A stretch of 64,000 bases of DNA, from positions 13,072,501-13,136,500 of the forward strand of contig NC_016132.3 in NCBI RefSeq assembly GCF_000005505.3, in the 5' to 3' direction. The position numbers were made by a program, and so were the translations under genes. This DNA comes from Brachypodium distachyon. Taxonomy: Eukaryota; Streptophyta; Magnoliopsida; Poales; Poaceae. Of this stretch, positions 33,307 to 45,900 are shown in pieces (the first letter of the stretch is position 1; each line of letters begins with the position of its first letter). The notes below the pieces were generated by a model, which saw nothing but the letters and a program-made list of their open reading frames with translations, was not told the origin of the DNA and searched no databases.

Positions 33307-36300
33307 ATGCCGACGGCCGAAAGCCTACGCGCAGAGCTATCATCCAAGACGCCGCCTTTTGGCCTGAGGCTGTGGATAGTGATTGGCATTAGTATTTGGG
33401 TGGTAATCTTGTGTATACTAGGCTTCATGTGCTTCTGGTCCATATACCGAAGGAAGCCAAAGAAGTCAGTTGATAAGATCCCAGTATCTCAAATCCCTGA
33501 TGTATCCAAGGAGATTGCAGTAGATGAAGTGCGCCAGCATGCTGTTGTCGAAAACTATCAAGTACAAGAAAGCCATGCGTTGACGGTGCAGGAGAAATCT
33601 CAAGATAAAGATTCCGGCAAAATGCTGGGACACTTGGTTAGGACAAAATCAAGTGATGCTGATAATTTGAGCCAATGCAGCTCAGTCTACCAATGTGATA
33701 GGGCTGGTAGTTCATATTCTGGGGATGAGGGTAGCTCAGGCAATGCTAGGAGGCAATATTCTCAATATGCAACTGTCTCCGCATCTCCTCTGGTTGGTCT
33801 CCCGGAATTTTCACACCTCGGTTGGGGCCATTGGTTTACTCTGAGGGATTTGGAGCATTCAACGAATCGCTTTTCTAAGGAGAATATCATTGGAGAGGGT
33901 GGATATGGGGTCGTTTACCGTGGCCGACTCATTAATGGGACTGATGTTGCAATAAAAAAGCTTCTTAATAACATGTAAGTAACTCTGAATTAGATTTTAT
34001 CTATGTTCTCTGTGGGATGGTTTCAGCATACTCATTGTTTTTTTTATGTGGGCTGCAGGGGGCAGGCAGAAAAGGAGTTCAGGGTTGAAGTTGAGGCTAT
34101 TGGCCATGTCAGGCATAAAAATCTTGTCCGCCTTCTGGGATATTGCGTTGAGGGAATCCACAGGTTAGGGCCAGTTTTGTTTCTTCTGTAACACTTATTT
34201 ACATAGGAGTATAGGACATGTACTGATTTCTAATCACTTGCACACTAGAAATGCTCAATGATTAATTCTTCATGAAAACAAAATACAAGGTCTCTACTCT
34301 TTCAAACATTTATCACTTGATTCAACTTCATAAAAATGCATATTGCCAAAATGCATTCATTTTATTAAGAAATTTCTTTTGCTAATCAAAGTCAACATTT
34401 GCACATGCATGTTTTCTGCTTCTATTTGATCGTTTATAAGTTGTATCGGTCAGAATGACTTTGACAAATTTTAGCACAGAATGACTTGCAGCCAAACCCT
34501 CCACAGAGCATTCTCTCAGTTTGTTCCATTTTGGTTTTACTTCACTACTTCATTTAGTGGACATTATGTCATAGGCTTGCATCTTTAATAAGTATTCTAT
34601 TTTAAGTGTTGTTGACAATCAACAACCCAATTCAACTCTTAGCTGGATTAATAATCTATTACAAAGGCAAAACTGCTTTAAATACTGGACCCTTATGAGT
34701 TTATGCCCGGAAACACAAAATAAAACTACCTCCTGCCTCAGCTGTTTGCCCTTGTTTCTTGGTCACTGTGATACTTTCTTCTGTCCTGCTTCCAAATGCC
34801 ATGGTACCTTAAGCGCTGCCACTCTGAACAGAGTGAGATTGCTGAACTTGGTTAATATTCAGACAGAGCAGAACTTTAACAGTATTTAAACTTTGCAAGC
34901 ATATCTGACATATTAGACGGCAATGTGGCATGATTGGAGTGGAGGACTGTGGACACACATGTTGCAAATGTAAATAGAATCAGAAACAGACTTTATTAGA
35001 AATGGATCAAAATGAAGAAACAGCTTATTGGCTCAGCACTCTCAGCTATAATAAGTTTCTTACTGGAAATGTACTTCCGTTATTTGCTAGTTTGTGGATA
35101 TTCAGTCTTGTTCTTTAAGTACCGTGCCACGCGCCTCAGTAGTAAATTTGTGCCCATGAGATAATCATATTATGATTTGAGTTACTATGGAATTGAACAA
35201 ATACTCTTTTTTACTCTACCTGGACAATATGTTGAATAATGGAACGGTTCATTTAAAGCACAAAAGGTACCGTGTCCCATTCTTTATGTATCCTGCTTTA
35301 TTGACAATAGCCATAAAGATAGAAATTTTCCTGATAAATAGAGGTCCTTTTAAACCATCTAATTACCAAACAAAATCCCCCCTAAAGGTATGCAGTGTCC
35401 TGTACAAGAATGTTTCAAATTTTGATCAGTCAAGGCACTGTACATGTATTCGGAAATTTTTACTTACCAAATTTTTAATTCAGAGAAATATCTGGAAACC
35501 GAGCCCAGCTCAGTTGGTGGGTGGTGTATGTGTAAATCCCCACCACCCAGGCTTTTGTTCCTCTTCAACTTGACTATTGTTCTTAAGTAAATTGATATGC
35601 AGTTCCTCTTACGCATCCATCATTTTTTCTGAGATATTATATGGCAAAAAAAACAGATAAATTTTTAGCAACGTCTAACAATTTAGATTTCTGTTGCACC
35701 AAACATCCGTCATATTTCTGGTAGTGGAATTGTTCATGTAATCAACAGCAATTATTCTTGAACTCCAGTTATGATAAATTGAACATACCAGAGCATGCTC
35801 CTTGTTTCAATACTTAATGAAAATTCAGTGGTAAATAGTCAATCAAAATTAAGCCCTGTGTTAACATTTTTATGGTGAATATACATCTTGCAAATATATC
35901 TTCATATGCATCTCATGTTTTTTTTATTTATTTCAAGTTTTCAATGCGTCATTATCTTTTTGTTCCAGGATGCTTGTGTATGAGTATGTGAATAACGGAA
36001 ACTTAGAACAGTGGATCCACGGCGCCATGCGGCAACATGGTGTTCTTACTTGGGAAGCTCGTATGAAAATCATTCTTGGAATTGCTAAGGCGTAAGAATC
36101 AAACCATTCATCTCTTCCCCCCTTTTATGTGTGTAGATTTAGCTGGTTAAGACATTTTCTCTAACTAAATGATACACAGGCTTGCTTATCTACATGAAGC
36201 CATAGAACCAAAAGTTGTGCATCGTGATATCAAATCAAGCAATATCCTAATTGACGAAGATTTCAATGGGAAGCTTTCTGATTTTGGACTGGCCAAGCTA

Positions 36301-37244
36301 TTGGGTGCAGGGAAGAGCCATGTCACTACTCGAGTTATGGGAACTTTTGGGTATGTTATTATTATTTTCCAACTTGTAGTACCTGACTTAAGTCATGAAA
36401 AGGTTTGGTATTCATATACAGTAGGAGATGTTAAATGTTCAGAGACTTTTTTTTCTTCATGTATTAAAGCAGCTAGCATCACAGGAGCGCTTACCTTTTG
36501 CTCTGCCATCGTTTCAGATATGTGGCCCCTGAATATGCCAACACAGGTCTGTTAAACGAGAAGAGTGATGTGTACAGTTTTGGGGTGCTTCTACTGGAAG
36601 CAGTGACTGGGAGGGATCCTGTTGATAATAGTCGTCCAGATACTGAGGTGAGCATGTATCCTACTATCTCTCAGGTGTATCATGCATGTTCAGCAGTCCG
36701 TACTAGTGTCTCGCATTGTTCATTTATGCCCAGTAGCCCTTCTGTTACTTGTGCAATCCTGTCGCGGGTGTCCTGTTAATCAACTGCAAGATGGATCCCC
36801 TGCAGGTGCATCTAGTGGAGTGGCTGAAAAGTATGGTTGGCTCGAGAAGAGCCGAGGAGGTGGTGGACCCTGACATGGAGGTAAAACCAACCATACGGGC
36901 CCTCAAGCGTGCTCTTCTAGTGGCGCTGAGGTGCGTCGACCCGCATTCAGAGAAGAGACCCACGATGGGTCACGTTGTTCGGATGCTCGAGGCGGAAGAC
37001 GTCCCGTCGCGGGAGGTTGTTGCCACTTTCCCTCTGCTTGTTCAACTTCAAATATCAGTCCATGTTATGTAACATTCCCGTTACAGAATCTGAACCTTCT
37101 GTTGTTGTGATCTTATCGAAGGACCGGAGGAGCCGGAGGGGCCATGGTGGCAACACGGACACCGAGTCCAAGGCGAGCTCGAGCGAGTTCGAGACTAGCG
37201 GCGACAGAAGAGACTCGGGCACATCCGTGAGATTCCAGTCCTAA
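33307..37244 (+). CDS. receptor-like serine/threonine protein kinase with a short extracellular part
   Basis: Seven coding exons, 33307-33974, 34059-34163, 35969-36091, 36180-36350, 36518-36647, 36806-37015 and 37122-37244, join with GT/AG borders and consistent phase to 509 residues. There is no long ectodomain. A transmembrane helix lies at residues 22-46 ([19 protein letters not shown]) and is followed by basic residues. A Ser-rich juxtamembrane region follows. The kinase domain covers about 180-460: GEGGYG loop (about 196), Lys217 in VAIKK, HRD 313-315 in [15 protein letters not shown] at Asp333, and the APE motif VAPEY. All catalytic residues are present. The tail is acidic and Ser/Arg-rich. 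The layout matches the plant family around At2g42960 and At5g18500. It likely acts at the plasma membrane. The 1.8-kb intron 2 (34164-35968) holds a tRNA-related SINE remnant. Confidence 0.9.
35495..35578 (+). repeat. tRNA-derived SINE remnant
   Basis: gcccagctcagttggtgggtg resembles an A box and ccaccacccaggcttttgttcc a decayed B box, at the usual spacing for a tRNA-derived SINE. It lies in the receptor kinase intron, in sense orientation. Confidence 0.4.
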
Positions 37245-38228
37245 GATTTCCGGCCGAGGGTCTGGACTGTTTGGGGGGAGGGGGGGTTAGAGACTGCAAG
37301 CTCAGCATTTCTGTAGGGCAATTTGCATTTTGTATTGTAGGTGTGTAGCGAAATGAGCTTATCCATGCTGCTCCTTCTCTCCCTGAGACTTGTTCTAGTA
37401 GTTATAATTCATCCTTCTGTTGGTCCAGCTGCCTGTACAGATTTCTTTCAGTTTCTCTTTCTTTTTCCGAGGAACTTTTCTCGTTTCGTTTTAGGGTCTG
37501 TTGAACAATAAATGTATTGGGATTATTTGCCCTTTATATCCGCCAAGATCTTTGTACCTAGCAGCTATCCATCTCTTGCCATATATTTTTTTCTGAACTG
37601 AAATGAAGAGCTGAATTGAACCTGAACCTGCTACTGTACGTTTTATTCAGACAGAAGGAGCATATTTTTTTTTAGAAACCAGAGGGAAGGAGCTTATGAT
37701 CTGGATTTATTTAAGTGCGACAACAAAAAATCCGGATAAACGGGAAGTAACACGCTGACATCAGAGAAACCTTTGAAACCAACTTCTGTAAACTGAATCT
37801 GCTAATTTTGAATTACCTGTCAAAATATTACATTTACATGTATACATCCATATTTGGGCAAATTTGAGAAGTAATATGGTTCGAAGAAAGTACTGCTTAT
37901 GGTCGGAGGAACTAGAAGTTCAAGGAAGTACTTTCTCCGTTTCATAATTCTTGTCTCAAATTTGTTCAAAAATAAATGTATTTATTTCTAAAAAACGTCT
38001 AGATACATGCATGTAATATTTTATTTGAGACTCTGATGATTGTTGCGCTGAAAGCATTTGGGTCGGGCCTCTCTCAGCTTCTGATCGAAGGCTGAAAGCG
38101 TAAAGGGCTAGTGCAACCCGACGGCCCATTTGCGAGCCCAGAAATATCTCATCCATTCATCCTAATCTCGCTAAACCCCCACGCTGTTTCGTTCCCAGAA
38201 GCCAGAATCCCTTCTCTCCTCGAACGCC
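37245..38228. other. intergenic between the receptor kinase and PPR genes, with a partial Stowaway
   Basis: 37245 onward is 3' UTR and flank of the kinase gene. Stowaway fragments occur at about 37830-37895 and 37931-38030 (ctttctccgtttcataattc, with a gtctagatacatgcatgtaat middle). The leader of the PPR gene begins at about 38100. Confidence 0.5.
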
Positions 38229-39863
38229 ATGGCCGCCGCCGCCGCCGCGATCCACCGCGCCGCCCACCCGCTCCGCTCCGTCGCCTTCTCGTCGTCCAGG
38301 TCCCGCTCCCTGCTCCACCTCCTCTCCCCTTCCCGCGCCTTCTCCTCCTCCTCGTCCTACGCCTACAATCCTTCCGCCGCCGCCGCCGCCGCCGCCGTCC
38401 CCAACCACGCGCATCAGCAGCAGTGGGCCCCCCCGCCCCCGCCCTCGCGCCATGCTCCTCCTCAGTGGTCTCCTCAGGGCCATCCGCCGCCGGCGAACAA
38501 CTACCCGCAGCAAGGGCCTCCCCCGCCGGCGAACAATTACCACCACCAGCAGCAAGGGCCTCCTCCGGCGAGGAACGACTACCACCAGCACCAGCAAGGG
38601 CCTCCCCCGCTGAGGAACAACTACCAGCAGCAGGGGCCTCCGCCTCCGAGGAACAACTTCCAGCAGCAGGGGCCTCCGCCACCGCCTCCGAGGAACAACT
38701 ATGGCCCGCCACCGCCCCAGCATCAGCAGCAGGCCCCGCCGCCGCCGCCTCCTGTGATGGGCCCTACGGAGCTGATCGGGCTGTGCCGTGAGGGCCGCGT
38801 GAAGGAGGCGGTGGAGCTGCTGGCCGGAGGGGCGCGCGCCGACGCGCCGTCCTTCTACGAGCTCGCCGCCGCCTGCTCCAACCCCAAGCTGCTCGAGGAG
38901 CTCCGCAAGGTGCACGACTTCCTCCTCCGCTCGCCCTTCCGCGCCGACCTCCAGGTCAACAACAAGGTGCTCGAGATGTACGGCAAGTGCGGCAACATGA
39001 CCCACGCACGCAGGACGTTCGACCACATGCCCGACCGGGACATGGCCTCCTGGCACATCATGATCGATGGGTACACGGCCAATGGGCTCGGGGACGACGC
39101 GCTGCAGCTCTTCGAGGAGATGAAGCGGTGCGGCATCGCGCCCGACGGCCGCACGTTTGCGCTGGTGCTCGATGCGTGCGCCAACTCGGACGCCATCGAG
39201 GAGGCGCTGCTTTACTTCGAAGCCATGTCCAGGGACCATGGCATCGAGCCTGGTGAGGAGCACTATGTTGGGATCATCGAAGTCCTCGGCAAGTCGGGGC
39301 ATCTCAACGAGGCTGTGGAGTACATTGAGAAGCTGCCGTTTGAGCCTACCGCAGTGGTTTGGGAATCACTCTTGAACCTGGCACGGATGAATGGTGACAT
39401 CGACCTTGAGGACCGGGCAGAGGAGTTGCTGGTCTCGCTCGATCCATCCAGAGTCAATCCTAAGAAGCTGCCAACTCCTCCTCCCAAGAGGCGCCTTGGG
39501 ATTAACATGCTTGATGGGAGGAACAAGCTGGGGGAGTATAGGCTGCCTCCCAAGATTGAAAAGAAGGTGGTGACCGAGCAGCGGTATGTCCCAGACACAA
39601 GGTATGTCCTCCATGACATTGATCAGGAGGCGAAGGAGCAGGCGTTGATGTACCACAGCGAGAGGCTGGCAATTGCCTATGGCTTGATCAGCACCCCGGC
39701 AAGGACTCCGCTTCGCATCATCAAGAACCTCAGGATTTGCGGAGACTGCCACAATGCCATCAAGATCATGTCAAGGATTGTCGGAAGGGAGCTCATCGTG
39801 AGGGACAATAAGCGGTTCCACCATTTCAAGGGCGGGGCGTGCTCTTGTGGCGATTATTGGTGA
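38229..39863 (+). CDS. DYW-class pentatricopeptide repeat protein, DYW2-like
   Basis: An intronless 544-residue frame. Residues 1-45 are Ser/Arg/Ala-rich without acids, as in an organelle targeting peptide. Residues 46-175 are a Pro/Gln/Asn-rich low-complexity region with a repeated QQGPPPPRNN-like unit. A short PPR tract follows (about 178-365), with degenerate P/L/S-type repeats such as NNKVLEMYGKCGN and DMASWHIMIDGYTANG. The C-terminal domain has the DYW-deaminase signature HSERLAIAYG (HxE), CGDCHNA and the terminal CSCGDYW. Short PPR tract, long P/Q-rich leader and DYW end together match Arabidopsis DYW2 (At2g15690), which supplies the DYW cytidine-deaminase domain in trans to PLS-class PPR editors in plastids and mitochondria. 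I base this on architecture. The N-terminal repeat length is likely to vary between accessions. Confidence 0.85.
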   Translation: MAAAAAAIHRAAHPLRSVAFSSSRSRSLLHLLSPSRAFSSSSSYAYNPSAAAAAAAVPNHAHQQQWAPPPPPSRHAPPQWSPQGHPPPANNYPQQGPPPPANNYHHQQQGPPPARNDYHQHQQGPPPLRNNYQQQGPPPPRNNFQQQGPPPPPPRNNYGPPPPQHQQQAPPPPPPVMGPTELIGLCREGRVKEAVELLAGGARADAPSFYELAAACSNPKLLEELRKVHDFLLRSPFRADLQVNNKVLEMYGKCGNMTHARRTFDHMPDRDMASWHIMIDGYTANGLGDDALQLFEEMKRCGIAPDGRTFALVLDACANSDAIEEALLYFEAMSRDHGIEPGEEHYVGIIEVLGKSGHLNEAVEYIEKLPFEPTAVVWESLLNLARMNGDIDLEDRAEELLVSLDPSRVNPKKLPTPPPKRRLGINMLDGRNKLGEYRLPPKIEKKVVTEQRYVPDTRYVLHDIDQEAKEQALMYHSERLAIAYGLISTPARTPLRIIKNLRICGDCHNAIKIMSRIVGRELIVRDNKRFHHFKGGACSCGDYW

Positions 39864-42380
39864 ACATGGTTTTGTTCAAGTGAGTCCTATTATCTGAAGT
39901 GTGGTGTCTTATTGAACTCATGTTCCTCGTTAGGACTGCTGCTGTCCTATATGAATATGTATGTTGACAGCTATGCTTTTAGTGCATAAACAATATCAAG
40001 ATATCTGTTGCTACTGGTAGCAATAAGACTGTCGATCCCCTCCTGATAGCTATATGTTAAGGTCCTTAATTTCTAGCTGCCATATCTCTGTTTGCACTAA
40101 AAAGAGCTATCACTTCTTGATGCACAGATTAATCCATATATTCCTTCTTGGGGTGTGGATCTCGCGCTTTTCATGGGTTTTTATGTGTTGCTGGTATTCG
40201 ATTTAGCAGCTAGCCAGCTACGGAGTATATGATTTTAAGAGGTTCAGTTATCTCTCTTTTGGATTAAAAACCGAAATGAGTGAATCGTGTCTTCCTATTG
40301 TCGTTTGTACTCTATGCTGGATCACTGGTTATATGTTGCCCTAGTATCATTTTCAATTTTTGTTGCCTTCACTCACCTTACCTTACAAGAGGCAGCTGAA
40401 TGACTCCTAGAGGCTAAAGTGACGTATTTGTCAGGGTTTTGTAATTGGCCTCGTGCCCAGATCGATGTATGATTGTAAATTTTCAGGACAAGTTTATGGA
40501 ATAGTAAGAAGTTATTGGAGTTTTTTTTTTCTTTTGAGACTAGAACTTACTGGAGCTGATAGACTAACATGACTCCTGACTGGAATTGATTGTGTTATTT
40601 TGGCCGTGCGGCTATATGTGGAACTTGGGCGTTCTTGTTTCCCGAAGGTTTATGCTTAGAATTGAGTAGGAACAAGGCTTGTCGGCGGTGTCAGCCGGAG
40701 ACAAAGAAACCTTACAATCTGTCGAGAAGCTAGAGAGACGACGAGGAAGAAGAAGCAGTGGGTCGAGCACATTGAGGCCCAGCAACGCCCAAAAAGAACG
40801 GCCCATATGACAAAACCCGGCTGCTTTTTTTTTCCTTTCTTTGACAAAAAGAAACGAAACGGTTAATTAACCGAGATATGAGGATTTTATATTTTGTAAC
40901 AAGCTAGGCAAAAAAAAAAACCTTTGCCTATTCAGACTCTGCACGCTTATGGACTTACAGTTCTGTTTTGTTTTTTAGGCACATCAGCATATGTTAGCTA
41001 GCTAGGCATTGATCTAGCCAGAGAGTAGCTATGTATCTACTCTTAAGTCTCTAATTAGTAGCCTAATCACATTGTTTCTCAAATCCTTAACCGGCTTGGT
41101 TAAAGAAATGTTTGAATTTTTTCCGTCAAAGTAAACTTGTCGTCGTAGCTTTGCATAGGCATTCGTTTTCCAAGTGTATACTAGTTCTTCCTCAATTCAA
41201 ACATGAGGACCCGGGAAAACGATCGAGATCGATGCGCGACTGTCGATGCAAAAAGAAAAGAAAAGAAAAGAAAAGAGTGCAATGATCAAAACCAAAAGCT
41301 CTCGTGTAGTGTTGCATGCAAATTAAAGCTGCTGCCCTTAACCTCCGTGCCAAGCATGCATTCATGCCATGGAAAACGCATCGAGTTCACCACTCGCCTT
41401 TGCTGGAGTATATTTTATTATCCTATATGTCCTCCTTGGATGCCCCCGAGATTAATCCGAGCCGATGAATTTAAATTAAACAGGACACGAAACACCGTTA
41501 AATTTGTGACAAGTAATACGGTTCGGAAAGTGCACTGAAACACGATTTTTCAGCCAGCCTTTTTCTTATGAAGCAGAGTCACCGCTCCAATGGTCGGATA
41601 TTTTTTTCAGACTGTTAAAAGACAAATAATAAGCTGTGAATGGTAGTTTTCGTAAAAAAAAAGAGGGATTCATGCCCTGTTTCGGTTTCTTTCTCCTTCG
41701 ATCATATGACGATGATGATCAATTTCCATGTTCCCTTTCTGTCAATTCCAAATGTGTATGCTCTCTTTCACCGCTTCAAAAATGCCGCAGCCTGTATGCA
41801 AATTAAAGTAAAAGGGAAAAATTAACAAATTCTTGGCCAAATTTGTCAAAAATCAAACCCGTCGGGGCCATGCGGCGACATGATTTTTCTAGAGTTTGGC
41901 GTCATGCTTAAGCTCGTGTAGGTAAAACACACGCTAATTAATCCTGCTCTTCATCTACGGATTATATTGAGCACCAGTTTTAGAAGATCGATCAAAATTC
42001 AAACGAGAGCCAAGCTAAGTTTGGAGTAGCACGCTGTCTGTCCACCGAGGACGGCGGGCGGGCCCCACAATTTATATGCAGCAACTGCGTCTGACATGTG
42101 GGCCCGTCGTGTCGGCCTGAGTTCTTCTGACTCGTAAAAGACAGGCCCTGGTCGTTGTCGTGTCGTGTGTCCTAATTATGTTGACTGGAGAAAGCTGAAG
42201 CAGGGGACTAGGGGAGTGGCAGAGCTCCGTAGATATAGCACAACGCCGAGGTGCAGGGGTTAAGGCCGGTGTGACGTCCGACGGTGACAAAACCCCATAG
42301 TTTAGTTGAGAGAGAGCTTTCCTTCGTTGGGCGGACGGACGGACGGACGGAGGTTCACTGCCGGCCAGCAACCTCACCGG
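39864..42380. other. intergenic, no gene recognised
   Basis: Apart from the PPR gene's 3' UTR I see AT-rich DNA with short low-complexity runs (an aaaag repeat at about 41253-41275 and gacg repeats at about 42332-42350). Short frames at 40612-40847 and 41203-41538 have no support. Confidence 0.45.
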
Positions 42381-42916
42381 CCAACCATGGAGTTTTAATT
42401 GCTTTTCTGAGCTTCTCTCTGTCTGCCAGACAGTGCCTCTCTTCTTCCTTCCTTGAGTGGCCTGGCCGCCGCCTCTGCTTCCAGCAAGCCAAGCCGAAGC
42501 ACAGGCCTACCAATCTCGTCGTTGTCAGCGCCGGCGGCCCTTCTTCTTCTTCCCCACGTCGCTGTCTCTCCGGCTCTGGCGGCGCGCCAGTTTGAGTTTC
42601 AGTTAAAGTTGCCCTCCCTTTCTTTCTCGCCCAGTTTCAGTTTGGAATTTTGAACTCTGCTCGGTCCCCCAGCCAAGCCCAAGCAAAAGCTCCAGTAAAA
42701 GACGCCTCTTCCCCTTTTTCTCTTCACCACCGTCGATTCCTTCCTGCCTCGTCTCCCTCGCCTTCGGAGCTAGCGCGTAGCGGCGGTGGTCGCGCCTGCA
42801 TCTGTCTCTGTCTCCCCCAATCTCTCGTTCTGGTGCGGTGTTAGTTTTACTGTCTGGTTCAGTTCTCCCGGGGGGGTGCTGCGGTTTCGATTCTTGTAAG
42901 GTTTGGTAGGGAGGAG

Positions 42917-45900
42917 ATGGCGGCGGACGGTGAGCAGCAGAGCCGGGGACCGGAGGAGGATGCGGCGGTGGTGGTCGTGGCGGCGCGGGCGGCGGCGAGG
43001 GAGGTCCCGAGGACGGCCGTGGCGTGGGCGCTGACGCACGTCGTGCAGCGCGGCGACTCCATCCTGCTCCTCGTCCTCATGCCGCCGCCGCCCTCCTCCG
43101 GTACGCACCTTCTCACCTTCCCTACACCCTCCCTTTCTGCATATGAATTGCATTGTTCAGCTCTTCAGGATTTTGCTTTCTCTGCACAATTTTGCCTTGG
43201 AAATGCCTTCAAATGTCCCAGACAGACAGACAGACTCGTATCACTGTATTAGCTAGCTCTTCAGGATTTAATATGTCAGTTCTTCCTCTTGCACCTGAAT
43301 AATGTCTTGAAATGGCCAGGATTATGACTGGCAGATACCACTGTCTTTTCGTTGAGCTGTTCAGGATCATGACTTGTCTGCACTCATAATTTTCTTGCTT
43401 GCATTGGCTGAAATCTTTCGTGCCCCTCTTTCTCCTTCCAGGCAGGAAGTTCTGGGGATTCCCACTCTTTGCGGGGGATTGCGCGAGCGGCCACAAGGCA
43501 GTGTCGAACCAGAAGTCGGACGTCTCCGAGCTTTGTGCTCAGATGATGCTGAAACTCCGCGACGTGTATGATCCCAGCAAGGTTAAATTTGGATACTGAA
43601 CTATAGCTATTGCTGTTGCTGTCCGTCAGTTGTCACTTGGCAATATTCCTTTTTAACTTCTGTTCTTTTGTTTTGTAGATAAATGTGAAGGTTCGGATTG
43701 TCTCCGGTTCTCCTTCCGGCGTGGTGGCCACCGAATCGAAGCGAGCGCATGCCAGCTGGGTTGTTCTAGACAGGTAATGTGGCAGTAGCACATCAGCTCC
43801 AGTGTTGGCATAGTCATATGTGTTGTTGCTTTTGAATAGCCCCTTAACTAGTGATCATGTTAAATTTGTGTTACTCAGGGAGCTGAAGCTTGAGGAGAAG
43901 CGTTGCATGGAAGAACTGCAGTGTAATATCGTCGTTATGAAGCGCTCTCGGCCCAAAGTGCTTCGGCTTAATCTGGTGAAATCTCCTGAAAGAGTGAAGT
44001 CAGAAGCAACTGCGCCGCCGCAGCCCGAGCTGAGTGCTTCAGTTCATGAAAATGCAAGTGATGTAAAGGAGGAGCAGATTTCGATTCGAGGTCCTGCTGT
44101 GACACCAAGTAGCAGCCCGGAGCCAGAAACACCATTTTACAGCACCGATGTCGGAACATCCTCTGTATCAAGCTCAGACCCTGCCACTTCTCCATTTTGT
44201 GCTTCAGAAACGAATAGCTCTCTGAAGAAAGAAGCAACCATGGATATCACCGGGGCATCCTCTGTCGCAAGTCCAGACCCTGCCACTTCTCCATTTTGTG
44301 CTTCAGAAACAAATAGCTTTCTGAAGAAAGAAGCAACCATGGATATCACCGGGACATCCTCTGTCGCAAGTCCAGACCCTGGCACTTCTCCATGTTGTGC
44401 TCCAGGGGCAAACAGCTCTCTGAAGAAAGAAGCAGAAACGGATGATTTCAAGCAATTGGATGTCAACATATCTGACTCTGAGAGCGAAACGTCAGCTCCT
44501 CCGGCAGCCTCATCACTCCAACCATGGATGGCTGACATTCTGGAGGAACCTGCATCATCCAGATTAGTACGAAACCGTCCTAGAACTAGAAGAACTCCTA
44601 CTGCAGATGCCTTGCTCGAGAAGATTTCCAAGCTGGATCTACTGACTGAAATCAGTGCAGTCAGGAGCAGGTCAGACTTGAACTTCAGAGGAAATGTGAG
44701 AGATGTTGTCTCACTGTCAAGGAGTGCTCCTCCTGGGCCACCGCCTTTGTGCTCGATATGCCAGCATAAGACGCCGGTATTTGGGAAGCCTCCACGATGG
44801 TTCAGCTATGCAGAACTGGACCATGCAACTGGTGGCTTCTCGAAAGCAAATTTCTTGGCTGAAGGTGGGTTTGGGTCTGTTCACAGAGGGGTGCTACCTG
44901 ATGGCCAAGCAATTGCTGTCAAGCAGCACAAACTAGCTAGCTCCCAGGGCGATGTCGAGTTCTGCTCGGAGGTGGAGGTTCTGAGCTGCGCGCAGCACCG
45001 GAATGTTGTGATGCTGATTGGTTTCTGTGTCGAAGACAAGAGGCGTTTGCTAGTTTACGAGTACATTTGCAACAGATCACTGGATACTCATCTTTATGGT
45101 AAGCTAAGCTAGTTTTTTAGTCTGCACACTGACAACTTGAGAAGTTTAGAGAAAAATGCATCAGATTCTGCGGCACAATGCTTGCCCTGATTTCTCATGG
45201 AATCTAAGCTAGTTTTACGGCATTTATTTGAGGCATGAGTATGACCTTACTGAACTAAACTATTGGCTGCACAATTTTAGGCCGTAGCAAAGAGACGTTG
45301 GGGTGGGCTGCCAGACAGAAGATTGCAGTGGGAGCCGCCAGAGGGCTGCGATACCTCCATGAAGAATGTAGGGTTGGTTGTATAATCCACCGTGATATGA
45401 GACCAAACAACATCCTCGTCACACATGATTTTGAGCCGCTGGTATGCTACCATTGTCATTGTGAACAAGTGATACATTTGGAGCCACTGATATGAAAAAG
45501 TCATTGTCATGCATTAAAGTTACTTTCATATTTAGATTTATTATGCAATGTTAAGTGTGACAGATTTGTCTTCCCATTGAGTCACCGCGTTAAGTATTGA
45601 TTGTCGTTACATTATGAGGTTGAAGTTTCTTCATAATGGTGTGACAGGTCGGCGATTTTGGCTTGGCTAGGTGGCAACCTGACGGAGACATGGGTGTTGA
45701 AACAAGAGTCATTGGTACATTCGGGTAAGTAATCAGATATATATATACTTTCCATGCTTGGACAAATGTAATTTTTGAAATTGGTCAAATCTTACCCCCT
45801 TTTGTTTTTACTATGCTTAGTTATCTGGCACCTGAATATGCCCAGAGCGGGCAGATAACCGAGAAGGCCGATGTCTACTCATTCGGGGTTGTTTTAGTGG

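Noticed and set aside
37081..37121. Acceptor TTACAG for the last exon of the receptor kinase
   Set aside because: Using it brings an immediate stop. The acceptor ending at 37121 keeps the frame to a plausible C-terminus.
38157..39302. 381-codon minus-strand frame opposite the PPR gene
   Set aside because: Mirror frame of a GC-rich coding exon. It has Arg-rich low-complexity sequence and no motif, while the plus strand has a complete DYW protein.
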